Source of the DNA: Brevundimonas sp. UBA5713
GTDB taxonomy: Bacteria > Pseudomonadota > Alphaproteobacteria > Caulobacterales > Caulobacteraceae
Assembly (NCBI RefSeq): GCF_002419815.1
Contig: NZ_DIGV01000043.1
Location: 71,506 to 121,513 of the forward strand
Direction: 5' to 3'
Length of the DNA stretch: 50,008 nucleotides
Shown here piece after piece: positions 7,986-15,060 of this stretch. The first letter of the stretch is position 1, and each line of letters starts with the position of its first letter. A model generated the notes under the pieces. It had not been told where the DNA came from. It searched no databases and saw only the letters and a list, made by a program, of their open reading frames with translations. The translations under genes and the position numbers were made by a program.

Positions 7986-9638
7986 ATGCCTAGATATGTG
8001 TTCATCACTGGCGGCGTGGTTTCCTCCCTTGGTAAAGGCCTCGCTTCCGCCGCTCTCGGCGCGCTTCTACAAGCGCGCGGTTACAAGGTTCGACTGCGAA
8101 AGCTCGACCCTTATCTGAACGTCGACCCCGGTACGATGTCGCCCTATCAGCACGGCGAGGTCTTTGTGACCGACGACGGTGCGGAGACGGACCTCGACCT
8201 CGGCCACTACGAGCGTTTCACCGGTGTGTCGGCGGCCAAGTCCGACAACATCACCACGGGACGCATCTACTCGACCATCATCGAGAAAGAGCGTCGTGGC
8301 GATTATCTGGGTGCGACCGTGCAGGTCATCCCGCACGTCACCGACCAGATCAAACAGTTCTGCCTCAGCCCCGCCAAGACCGATGACGGCGAGGACGTGG
8401 ACTTTGTGCTGGTCGAGATCGGCGGCACGGTCGGCGATATCGAAGGGCTTCCCTTCTTTGAAGCGATCCGCCAGCTGGGGCAGGACCTGCCGCGTGGCCA
8501 GTCGTGCTTCGTTCACCTGACGCTGTTGCCGTTCATCAAGACGGCCGGCGAGATGAAAACCAAGCCGACCCAACACTCGGTCAAGGAGCTGCGCTCCATC
8601 GGTATTCAGCCGGACATCCTGCTGTGCCGCTGCGAAGAGCCGATTCCGGCCGAAGAAAAGCGCAAGATCGCCCAGTTCTGTAATGTGCGCCCCGACAGCG
8701 TCATTCAGGCGATGGACTCGGCTGATATCTATGCGGTGCCGCAGGACTATCACGCCGAGGGCCTGGACACGCAGGTGCTGGCCCACTTCGGCATCAATGA
8801 TGCGCCGGAGCCGGAGTTGGCGAGCTGGAACGAGATCGTTCGCCGCCGCCTGAATCCGGAAGGCGAAGTCACCATCGCCATCGTTGGCAAATATACCGTC
8901 CTGAAAGACGCGTATAAGTCGCTGATCGAAGCCCTGATGCACGGTGGCGTGGCCAACCGCGTCAAGGTCAATCTGGACTGGGTGGAAGCCGACACTTTTG
9001 AAGGCGACCCCGAAAAGGCCGCCGAACGTCTGAAAGATGCCCACGCCATTCTGGTGCCGGGTGGCTTTGGCGAGCGCGGGGCAGAGGGCAAGATTCAGGC
9101 AGCCCGTTTTGCCCGCGAGAAGAAGATCCCGTACTTCGGCATCTGCTTCGGCATGCAGATGGCTGTGATCGAGGCCGCCCGCCATCTGGCAGGTTTCCCC
9201 AAGGCCACTTCGACCGAGTTTGGTCCCGCTGAAGAGCCTGTGGTCGGCCTGATGACGGAATGGAAGCAGGGTAACCAACGCGTCCAGCGCGAGCAGGGCG
9301 GCGATCTGGGCGGCACCATGCGTCTGGGTTCCTATGAGTCTACGCTGGCCGATGGCTCTCTGATCGCTAAAATCTATGGCGACACCCATATCAGCGAACG
9401 TCACCGTCACCGCTATGAGGTGAACATCAACTACCGTCAGGCCATCGAAGAGAAGGCCGGACTGTATTTTGCGGGCCTGTCGCCGGACGGCGTGCTGCCG
9501 GAGACCGTGGAGCGCAAGGACCACCCCTGGTTCATCGGTGTGCAGTATCACCCTGAATACAAGAGCCGCCCGTTCGCACCCCATCCGCTGTTCGCCAGCT
9601 TCGTGAACGCCGCCTTGGTGCAAAGCCGCCTAGTCTGA
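7986..9638 (+). CDS. pyrG: CTP synthase
   Basis: PyrG aminates UTP to CTP with ATP and glutamine. The 550-residue protein opens with the synthase domain, whose P-loop region GGVVSSLGKGLASA lies at residues 9-22. The metal/nucleotide blocks KLDPYLNVDPGTMSPYQHGEVFV and EIGGTVGDIEG follow in order. The C-terminal class I glutaminase domain has Cys387 in FGICFGMQ and the His/Glu pair in VQYHPEY. Length and motif order are canonical. The gene has its own transcript upstream boundary, because the secG terminator precedes it by about 75 bases. Confidence 0.98.
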   Translation: MPRYVFITGGVVSSLGKGLASAALGALLQARGYKVRLRKLDPYLNVDPGTMSPYQHGEVFVTDDGAETDLDLGHYERFTGVSAAKSDNITTGRIYSTIIEKERRGDYLGATVQVIPHVTDQIKQFCLSPAKTDDGEDVDFVLVEIGGTVGDIEGLPFFEAIRQLGQDLPRGQSCFVHLTLLPFIKTAGEMKTKPTQHSVKELRSIGIQPDILLCRCEEPIPAEEKRKIAQFCNVRPDSVIQAMDSADIYAVPQDYHAEGLDTQVLAHFGINDAPEPELASWNEIVRRRLNPEGEVTIAIVGKYTVLKDAYKSLIEALMHGGVANRVKVNLDWVEADTFEGDPEKAAERLKDAHAILVPGGFGERGAEGKIQAARFAREKKIPYFGICFGMQMAVIEAARHLAGFPKATSTEFGPAEEPVVGLMTEWKQGNQRVQREQGGDLGGTMRLGSYESTLADGSLIAKIYGDTHISERHRHRYEVNINYRQAIEEKAGLYFAGLSPDGVLPETVERKDHPWFIGVQYHPEYKSRPFAPHPLFASFVNAALVQSRLV

Positions 9639-9735
9639 CTTGTAAGCTAAGCCATATGGCGTATACGTAGTTCCACGGTACGCCGCTTGCACCCCTCGGA
9701 ACTGTATGTTTCATATTGGCTTGCGGGGGGGTAAG

Positions 9736-9867
9736 ATGATGGTAGGGACTTTATTGTACTACCTCCATCGTCATTTCCGCACCGTTACGACGGTGCTGAC
9801 GGTGGGTGTAATCGGACTGGTTTTGAGCCTGATGTTTCAGGTTCTTATGAGACTGCTGAGCGCCTAG
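9736..9867 (+). CDS. Candidate 43-residue single-pass membrane microprotein
   Basis: A complete ATG-to-TAG frame of 43 codons. It begins MMVGTLLYYLHRHFR and continues with a valine/leucine-rich membrane segment of about 20 residues (roughly 17-38, containing VGVIGLVLSLMF), ending RLLSA. A run of seven G at 9725-9731, 4 bases before the ATG, can act as ribosome binding site. The basic N-terminal part followed by one helix predicts an N-in inner-membrane microprotein. It stands alone between pyrG and a pair of hairpins. No family was recognised. Coding status is inferred from composition and context only. Confidence 0.55.
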   Translation: MMVGTLLYYLHRHFRTVTTVLTVGVIGLVLSLMFQVLMRLLSA

Positions 9868-9934
9868 CGATCGGCAGCTGGAGGGGAGAGGCTTGGTCGC
9901 TGTCGCAGGACACCCGGGCCTACCGAATCCAGAC

Positions 9935-9970
9935 GTTGGGCCACCCGCTTGGGGGAGTGGGTGGCCCAAC
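9935..9970 (+). terminator. Hairpin 1 after the 43-codon ORF, possible terminator
   Basis: GTTGGGCCACCC (9935-9946) pairs perfectly over 12 bases with GGGTGGCCCAAC (9959-9970) around a 12-base loop that can fold further. Only TTT follows, so termination efficiency is uncertain. It could equally be the 3' structure of a small RNA. Confidence 0.5.
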
Positions 9971-9993
9971 TTTAAACCTCCACTACAATATCA

Positions 9994-10023
9994 AAAGGCG
10001 CAGTTAGTAACGACTGCGCCTTT
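9994..10023 (+). terminator. Hairpin 2, probable intrinsic terminator
   Basis: AAAGGCGCAGT (9994-10004) pairs perfectly over 11 bases with ACTGCGCCTTT (10013-10023), loop of 8 bases. It is followed by CGATCTTTT. The A/T ends make it usable on both strands. It lies only 23 bases after hairpin 1. Confidence 0.6.
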
Positions 10024-10085
10024 CGATCTTTTGCGGTCCACCAACGTGCGGAGCGTAGCCCGCCTGCCACATACGCGGAGGTGAT

Positions 10086-10115
10086 GGATCCAGCGTCGCC
10101 GTTCGTGCGTATCCC
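10086..10115 (+). promoter_or_regulatory. Candidate ECF (RpoE/ChrR-type) promoter for DUF2177 gene
   Basis: GGATCC (10086-10091) and TATCCC (10110-10115) are separated by exactly 18 bases. This is the same spacing as the TGATCC-N18-TAGTAG element before the sigma gene in this window. The -35 differs from TGATCC at its first base. The element ends 17 bases before the ATG, with AGGAG at 10120-10124 as ribosome binding site, so the leader would be very short. Confidence 0.35.
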
Positions 10116-10132
10116 TGTCAGGAGCGAAACTC

Positions 10133-10543
10133 ATGAATGTTGTGATTGCCTATATCCTGACGCTGGTCGTCTTTGCCGTGGTGGACACGGCGTGGCTGGG
10201 AACGATGGGGGATCGGGTGTATCGCCCGCTCATCGGCTCCATGCTGGCCGAGAATTTCCGGCTAATTCCAGCTGTGGTGTTTTACGCCATCTATGCATTG
10301 GGTCTGACTATCTTTGCGGTTCTGCCGGCACTGGCCAGCGGTCAGTGGAAAACGGCCCTGATCTGGGGCGCAGCGTTCGGCTTCTTTGCCTATGCCACCT
10401 ATGATCTGACCAATCTGGCGACCCTGCGTAGCTGGAGCGTCAGGATGGTGGCGATGGATATCGCGTGGGGTACGTTCGTGAGCGGGGCGTCGGCGACCGG
10501 CGGCTATTGGCTGGCCACCAGGGCGATCCGCGCGCTGGCCTGA
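10133..10543 (+). CDS. DUF2177 family membrane protein
   Basis: The 136-residue integral membrane protein has about four hydrophobic segments (near residues 4-22, 43-65, 72-92 and 105-130). It carries the DUF2177 landmarks: VVDTAWLG near the N-terminus, a conserved YDLTNLATL segment at about 91-99, and DIAWGT near 110. A good AGGAG lies 8 bases before the ATG. The family has no defined biochemical role. It often sits beside DUF1295, ECF/ChrR and cyclopropane synthase genes, as here, which suggests a membrane or lipid stress function. It converges with the DUF1295 gene, 13 bases apart. Confidence 0.82.
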   Translation: MNVVIAYILTLVVFAVVDTAWLGTMGDRVYRPLIGSMLAENFRLIPAVVFYAIYALGLTIFAVLPALASGQWKTALIWGAAFGFFAYATYDLTNLATLRSWSVRMVAMDIAWGTFVSGASATGGYWLATRAIRALA

Positions 10544-10556
10544 TTGACCCCGTGCT

Positions 10557-11375
10557 TCAGCCCTTGGGCGGGCGAGGGAAGAAGGGCGGCACGCGGCGGG
10601 CATATTCGGCGAAAGCCTGGGGCCGCGTGCGCTTCATATGCTCTTCCAACAGCGGAACGCCCGACACATGATTCAGCAGCCAGTAGATATAGGCCGGTGC
10701 CGTTAGCGCCAGCCAGCCCCAAGGCCACAGGTCCAGCGGCTCCAGATTGATGGCAAACAGCGGCCACGCACACCACCCCAACCATTCAAAGAAATAGTTC
10801 GGGTGACGTGACCATGCCCACAGGCCTACGTCACAGACCTTGCCCTTATTGTCCGGATTGCGTTTGAAGGCGGCCAGTTGGCGATCAGCGATACCTTCGC
10901 CCATGACCGCAATGATCAGTACTGCCGCCGCGATTACGTCCTGCACGCGTAGGCCCCATAGCGCGCCCTCGGCAGGATTGCGCGCCGCCAAAAGGATGCT
11001 GAGCAACAGCACCGAAGCCGCGCCCGCCTGAAGCAGCAAAAAGCCGAACATCTTGAGGCGGAACTGGTCGCCCCAGTCGTCCTTCAGCTTGTCATAGCGG
11101 GCGTCGGGCTTGTCCTTGGCGGCGCGGGCGGCGATGTGCGATCCCAGCCGCGCGCCCCAAAAGCCGATTAGCGCTGCCACAACCCACTGACGGGCCGACG
11201 GCGCGCCATCGACAGGAAACAGGGCGATGCCTACGCCTGCGATGCCCAGCCCGAATGACCAGAAGGCATCGGCCCAGCCACCCTGTCCGGTCTTTTGTTG
11301 TGCCACCCACGCCCCGCTCATGACCAGCGCCATGAAAACCGCCGCGCCAAGCCAGAGAAGGACGAGTGAGGTCAT
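10557..11375 (-). CDS. DUF1295 / steroid 5-alpha-reductase-like membrane protein
   Basis: A 272-residue polytopic membrane protein. The C-terminal half has the DUF1295/isoprenylcysteine-methyltransferase-like signature: KGKVCDVGLWAWSRHPNYFFEW at about 176-197, followed by W-rich helices and LLEEHMKRTRP. Family members are presumed membrane oxidoreductases or methyltransferases, but no substrate is established for this group. The ATG overlaps the chrR stop (ATGA), so it is translationally coupled to the anti-sigma gene and should be under the same ECF promoter. Confidence 0.85.
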   Translation of the reverse strand: MTSLVLLWLGAAVFMALVMSGAWVAQQKTGQGGWADAFWSFGLGIAGVGIALFPVDGAPSARQWVVAALIGFWGARLGSHIAARAAKDKPDARYDKLKDDWGDQFRLKMFGFLLLQAGAASVLLLSILLAARNPAEGALWGLRVQDVIAAAVLIIAVMGEGIADRQLAAFKRNPDNKGKVCDVGLWAWSRHPNYFFEWLGWCAWPLFAINLEPLDLWPWGWLALTAPAYIYWLLNHVSGVPLLEEHMKRTRPQAFAEYARRVPPFFPRPPKG

Positions 11376-12010
11376 AGTTTTACGAAGGGCTGCAAAATGG
11401 GGCCCAGCCAGCCGTCCAGTTGGATTTCACCATCCAAGGCGACCACGCACAGGCAAGGTTCATCCGAAACCACACGCGGCTGGTGGAGGACCTCGTGATC
11501 AGCCTCCTCCAGATCGCCGACGTCGAAGCGTTCGGTCTCGGTGGCATAGGCCCCCGACAGCACGCAGGTCAACTCGACCCCGCCGTGAGTGTGGCGAGGC
11601 GTCTTCTGACCCGGCTCGATCTTGAGCAGGATCACGCGGCATTTGCCGTCTCGCGGCGCGTTGACGTTGCGCACCTTGATACCGGGACCCGCCCAGCGCC
11701 ACGGTCCCAGCTCATAGTGGCGCAGCGGCTCGGGCAGTTCGGGCATATCGTTGAGGGGCAGGGGCTGTGCCGCCTCGCCCGCGTCGGTTTCAATGCGCGA
11801 CAGGGCCGTTGCCAGTGCATCCTCGCGCATGGCTTCGGCGGGGGTGTCTTCCAGCATAATGCCGCCCAGTTTCTGCAACTGGTTCAGCCAGGGTTTTAGC
11901 TGGGGGCGCAGGGCCAGATGGGTCGCCATCACCACAGCCTCGGGCGCACTGAGCGCACCGGCGGCATAGGCCAGCATACGTGCTTCGGAGACATTGTGTT
12001 GGGTATTCAT
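11372..12010 (-). CDS. chrR: ChrR-family anti-sigma factor with degenerate N-terminal zinc site
   Basis: ChrR proteins hold an ECF sigma factor inactive and release it upon singlet oxygen. This 212-residue homologue has the N-terminal anti-sigma domain (about 1-90) and a C-terminal cupin (about 105-195). The cupin metal residues His140, His142 and Glu146 (RHTHGGVEL) and His176 are present, as is the CLC pair at 187-189. The N-terminal zinc set, known from Rhodobacter ChrR as His6, His31, Cys35 and Cys38, is reduced to His31 (with a His at 5); position 35 is Arg and 38 is Leu. It overlaps the sigma gene by 4 bases. Either sigma binding is zinc-independent here or control is altered. Confidence 0.88.
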   Translation of the reverse strand: MNTQHNVSEARMLAYAAGALSAPEAVVMATHLALRPQLKPWLNQLQKLGGIMLEDTPAEAMREDALATALSRIETDAGEAAQPLPLNDMPELPEPLRHYELGPWRWAGPGIKVRNVNAPRDGKCRVILLKIEPGQKTPRHTHGGVELTCVLSGAYATETERFDVGDLEEADHEVLHQPRVVSDEPCLCVVALDGEIQLDGWLGPILQPFVKL

Positions 12011-12588
12011 TTCGCGGCCTCCTCGGTGGTTTCGAGAAGATGGCGGAGCTTGATCATGGCGTTACGTATGCGCGACTTGACCGTGCCGAGTGGCAGGCCA
12101 AGGCGTTGGGCAATCTCGGAGTGCGGGTTTTCCAGATAATAGGCCATGCGCAACACCTCCACCTGTTCAGGGGGCAGGGTGGCCATGGCTTCTCGAACCC
12201 GCTCGGCATCCTGAAAACCGGAAAGGATGTCGTCGGGGCGTTGCGGCTCCTCGCCGGAGGTCAACTCCAGTTCGGGCACCGGAAGGGCGCGGGCATCGCG
12301 GCGCAGGACGTCGAGGCGACGGTTGCGGGCAATGGTAAAGATCCACGTGGCAGCGCGGGCCTTTCGTGAATCGAACAGGTCGGCCTTGCGCCATACGGTC
12401 AGCAAGGTGTCCTGAGCGAAGTCTTCTGCCACGGTGGCAGAGGCCCCAGCCTTCATGAGCCATGACTTAAGACGTGGCGCGAAGTGTTGGAAAAGACAGG
12501 CAAAAGCCTCACGGTCCCGATGCTGGGCTACCGCTTCGATCAGGCGATCATGCAGGAACGGGTCCGAACCGGGGACTTCTGCGTTCAT
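12007..12588 (-). CDS. rpoE: ECF RNA polymerase sigma factor, RpoE/ECF11-like
   Basis: This alternative sigma factor is paired with the adjacent ChrR-like protein. The 193-residue form (MNAEVPGSD start) has region 2 at about 30-100 (AEDFAQDTLLTVWRKADLFD; ATWIFTIARNRRLDVLRRD). A short linker leads to region 4 (LPPEQVEVLRMAYYLEN, then a helix-turn-helix ending GTVKSRIRNAMIKLRHLL). Earlier ATGs at 12639 and 12675 are in frame. The promoter found at 12645-12674 excludes the 12675 start and would make the 12639 start nearly leaderless, so 12588 is preferred. Overlap with chrR indicates co-translation. The Rhodobacter homologue drives the singlet-oxygen regulon; the same role here is inferred. Confidence 0.9.
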   Translation of the reverse strand: MNAEVPGSDPFLHDRLIEAVAQHRDREAFACLFQHFAPRLKSWLMKAGASATVAEDFAQDTLLTVWRKADLFDSRKARAATWIFTIARNRRLDVLRRDARALPVPELELTSGEEPQRPDDILSGFQDAERVREAMATLPPEQVEVLRMAYYLENPHSEIAQRLGLPLGTVKSRIRNAMIKLRHLLETTEEAAK

Positions 12589-12644
12589 ACAGTTAGACCG
12601 CTCTGTAGGCTTTGAGAGGATTGAAGCCGCGTCATCCATGAACC

Positions 12645-12674
12645 CTACTACGCAGGCTCGCGCTTCTTGGATCA
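12645..12674 (-). promoter_or_regulatory. Autoregulatory ECF promoter upstream of the sigma gene
   Basis: Read on the minus strand, TGATCC (12674-12669) and TAGTAG (12650-12645) are 18 bases apart. TGATCC is the -35 element reported for the Rhodobacter RpoE/ChrR regulon, so self-activation of the sigma-chrR-DUF1295 operon is likely. The -35 overlaps a 6-base inverted repeat, TTGGAT/ATCCAA (12667-12683), which could be read by a second regulator or serve the divergent flavoprotein gene. Confidence 0.65.
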
Positions 12675-12741
12675 CAAATCCAAAAGCATGGCTCGGGCGT
12701 ATTGGCCTTTAACTGCCGATGACCGTGGCTTTGGAGTGAGA

Positions 12742-14079
12742 ATGACCACAACCCCTTCGACGGGCGTCCAGCCTAAGCCTTTGAAAATTGCGGTTGTCGG
12801 TTCGGGTATTGCCGCTCTGTCTTCGGCGTGGCTGCTGTCGCAAAAGCACAAGGTCACACTGTACGAAAAAGCGGATCGTCTGGGCGGTCACTCCAACACC
12901 GTCAGGACCAGCCTGCCGACGGGCGAGGTGCCGGTGGATACCGGTTTTATCTGCTTCAATGACGCCACCTATCCCAATCTGATCGCCCTGTTTGCCCATC
13001 TGGGGATCGAGACGCGCAAGACGGATATGTCGTTCGCCGTGTCTCTGGATGGCGGAAAGTTCGAATATGCGGCACCCGGTCTGTTCGCCCAAAAGCGCAA
13101 CATGTTGCGACCGGCCTTCTGGGGCATGCTGAAAGAGATTTTGCGCTTCTACAGGCTGGCTCCACGCCACATGGCGGATATGGATGACCACGACCTGACG
13201 CTGGGCGACTATCTGAAGCGCGAAGAGTTCAGCGAGGCCTTCCGTGATCAGCACCTGCTGCCGATGGCGGCGGCGATCTGGTCGTCTCCGGCGCATACGC
13301 TGCTGGACTATCCGGCCCAGTCCTTCATCAAATTCTGCGGCAACCACGGGCTGATGAAGTTGGTGGGGCGTCCGCTGTGGCGCACCGTCGAGGGCGGCAG
13401 CCGCGTCTATGTCGAGCGGCTGGCCCGCGCCATTCACGACATCCGTCTGGAGCGGGCAGTGGTCTGCGTGCGCCGTACCTTTGAGGGCGTCATCGTCACC
13501 GACAGCCGTGGCTTTGCCGAACGCTATGACCATGTGGTGCTGGGCACCCATGCCGATCAGGCGCTGTCCATGCTGGACAGTCCCAGCGATGAGGAAAAGC
13601 GCGTGCTGGGCGCGTTCAAATACAGCCGCAACCTGACCGTGCTGCACACCGACAAAGGTTTAATGCCCCAGCGCCGCAAGGCGTGGGCCAGCTGGAACTA
13701 TATCGGCATCAATAATGGCCTGTGCGTCACCTACTGGATGAACAAGCTGCAGGGCCTGCCCGGGCAGGACGTGTTCGTGACCCTGAACCCGCCGCGCGCG
13801 CCGCGTCCGGATACCCTGCTGCGTAGCGAAATCTATGACCACCCCATCTTTGATCCTGCCGCCCTGAAGGCGCAGCAGCGTCTGTGGGGCCTGCAAGGAC
13901 GGGGCGGGGTCTGGTACTGCGGGGCGCACTTTGGCGCAGGCTTTCACGAGGATGGTCTGCAGTCGGGTCTGGCCGTGGCCGAGCAACTGGGTGATGTGCG
14001 CCGACCGTGGCAGGTCGCCAATGAAAGCGGCCGCATCTATGTCAGCCCGCCTAAACCGCATGCGGAGGCGGTCGCGTGA
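12742..14079 (+). CDS. FAD-dependent amine-oxidase-like oxidoreductase (NAD(P)-binding Rossmann)
   Basis: The 445-residue protein begins with a dinucleotide fold, VVGSGIAALSSAWLL, at about 18-32. The acidic ribose binder is in LYEKADRLGGHSNT, and the C-terminus shows the FAD-closing block VWYCGAHFGAGFHEDGLQSG. GGAG six bases before the ATG at 12742 supports this start. Homologues sit in the RpoE/ChrR singlet-oxygen regulon of Rhodobacter next to DUF1365 and Cfa-like genes. Flavoproteins of such sets have been tied to desaturation of methylated acyl chains in furan fatty acid synthesis. That role is only inferred here. Its stop overlaps the DUF1365 start (GTGA). Confidence 0.88.
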   Translation: MTTTPSTGVQPKPLKIAVVGSGIAALSSAWLLSQKHKVTLYEKADRLGGHSNTVRTSLPTGEVPVDTGFICFNDATYPNLIALFAHLGIETRKTDMSFAVSLDGGKFEYAAPGLFAQKRNMLRPAFWGMLKEILRFYRLAPRHMADMDDHDLTLGDYLKREEFSEAFRDQHLLPMAAAIWSSPAHTLLDYPAQSFIKFCGNHGLMKLVGRPLWRTVEGGSRVYVERLARAIHDIRLERAVVCVRRTFEGVIVTDSRGFAERYDHVVLGTHADQALSMLDSPSDEEKRVLGAFKYSRNLTVLHTDKGLMPQRRKAWASWNYIGINNGLCVTYWMNKLQGLPGQDVFVTLNPPRAPRPDTLLRSEIYDHPIFDPAALKAQQRLWGLQGRGGVWYCGAHFGAGFHEDGLQSGLAVAEQLGDVRRPWQVANESGRIYVSPPKPHAEAVA

Positions 14080-14885
14080 CGGCGAGGCCGGACAACGCCC
14101 TGTATAAAGGCCGTGTCATGCACCGCCGCCTGCGGCCAAAGCCGCATGTGCTGGAGTACGGCGTCTTTTGGGTGATGCTGGATTTGGACCGGATGGATCA
14201 GGCTATAACGGCCTGCCGCCGCTTTTCCCGTAATCGCTTTAATCTGCTGTCGTTTCACGATGCCGACCACGGCGACAAAAGCGGCCAGCCCCTGCGTCAA
14301 CAGGTAGAGGGCTGGCTGGCGCGGGCAGGGATCGATCTGGACGGTGGTCCCATCCGCCTGCTGACCATGCCGCGCGTGCTGGGCTATGTATTCAATCCGA
14401 TCAGCTTCTACTACTGCTATCACAGCGATGGCCGCTTGCTGGCCATGGCCTATGAGGTGACCAGCACCTTCAAGGTGCGTCACACCTATGTGCTGCCGAT
14501 TGCCCAAAGCCATCAGGTGGACGGACTGATCGATCAGGGCGCGGCCAAGGCGCTTTATGTGTCGCCCTTCATGGGGATGGAGATGGACTATCGCTTCCGT
14601 GGCCATGCGCCGTCGGAGACGCTGGACATGACCATCACCGGTTTTGACGCTCAGGGGCCGTTGATCGTGGCGGCCATGAAGGCCGACAGATTTGCTCTTG
14701 AGGACCACGCCATCTGGAAGGCCGTGCTGGCCCTACCTTTTCTCACCGTGAAGGTCGTCGCGGCCATCCACTGGGAGGCGCTGAAACTGTGGCTGAAGGG
14801 CGTGCGGTTGACCCGTCAGCCACCCCCTGCGCCAGAGCCGGTCACCGTCCAGTCAGGTCCACACGACAGCCGTCTCGGTTCCTGA
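14076..14885 (+). CDS. DUF1365 domain-containing protein
   Basis: The 269-residue protein shows the DUF1365 pattern: ALYKGRVMHRRLRPKPHVLEYGVFWVMLDLDRM at the N-terminus, LLTMPRVLGYVFNPISFYYCY at about 104-124, and HTYVLPIAQSH and KALYVSPFMGMEMDYRF later. The GTG start overlaps the flavoprotein stop by 4 bases, so the two are co-translated. The family has no proven activity, but it nearly always lies between this type of flavoprotein and a Cfa-like methyltransferase, which suggests work on phospholipid acyl chains. Confidence 0.87.
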   Translation: MTARPDNALYKGRVMHRRLRPKPHVLEYGVFWVMLDLDRMDQAITACRRFSRNRFNLLSFHDADHGDKSGQPLRQQVEGWLARAGIDLDGGPIRLLTMPRVLGYVFNPISFYYCYHSDGRLLAMAYEVTSTFKVRHTYVLPIAQSHQVDGLIDQGAAKALYVSPFMGMEMDYRFRGHAPSETLDMTITGFDAQGPLIVAAMKADRFALEDHAIWKAVLALPFLTVKVVAAIHWEALKLWLKGVRLTRQPPPAPEPVTVQSGPHDSRLGS

Positions 14886-15060
14886 TCATAGTTTAGCTAT
14901 CTGCAAGCTTCGGTAGAATTTCTGCACGGACCGCATATCTTACGATGTGTAAGTCATCCGCCGCACCGGAGCCCGCCAAGGCCGCCCATTTAAATTTCAG
15001 TTTCTCGCGGAAGCAGTGGCGTGTCCCTGTGCTCCGATTTTCAGAGAGGTTTCCAACGCC

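Larger units (their letters stand above)
9868..10132. other. Gene-free region with two strong hairpins
   Basis: Between the 43-codon frame and the DUF2177 gene I see no protein gene. The stretch holds the two inverted repeats listed separately and, at its right edge, a candidate ECF promoter. A 63-codon frame crosses both hairpins and is not considered coding. A small structured RNA is possible but is not matched to any family. Confidence 0.5.

Noticed and set aside
9687..9717. TTGCAC and TATGTT/CATATT as promoter boxes before the 43-codon frame
   Set aside because: Spacings of 12 or 19 bases and weak matches; cannot be supported.
9893..10084. 63-codon plus-strand frame after the 43-codon microprotein
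   Set aside because: It spans both perfect hairpins and its composition follows the stems; no ribosome site or protein-like pattern.
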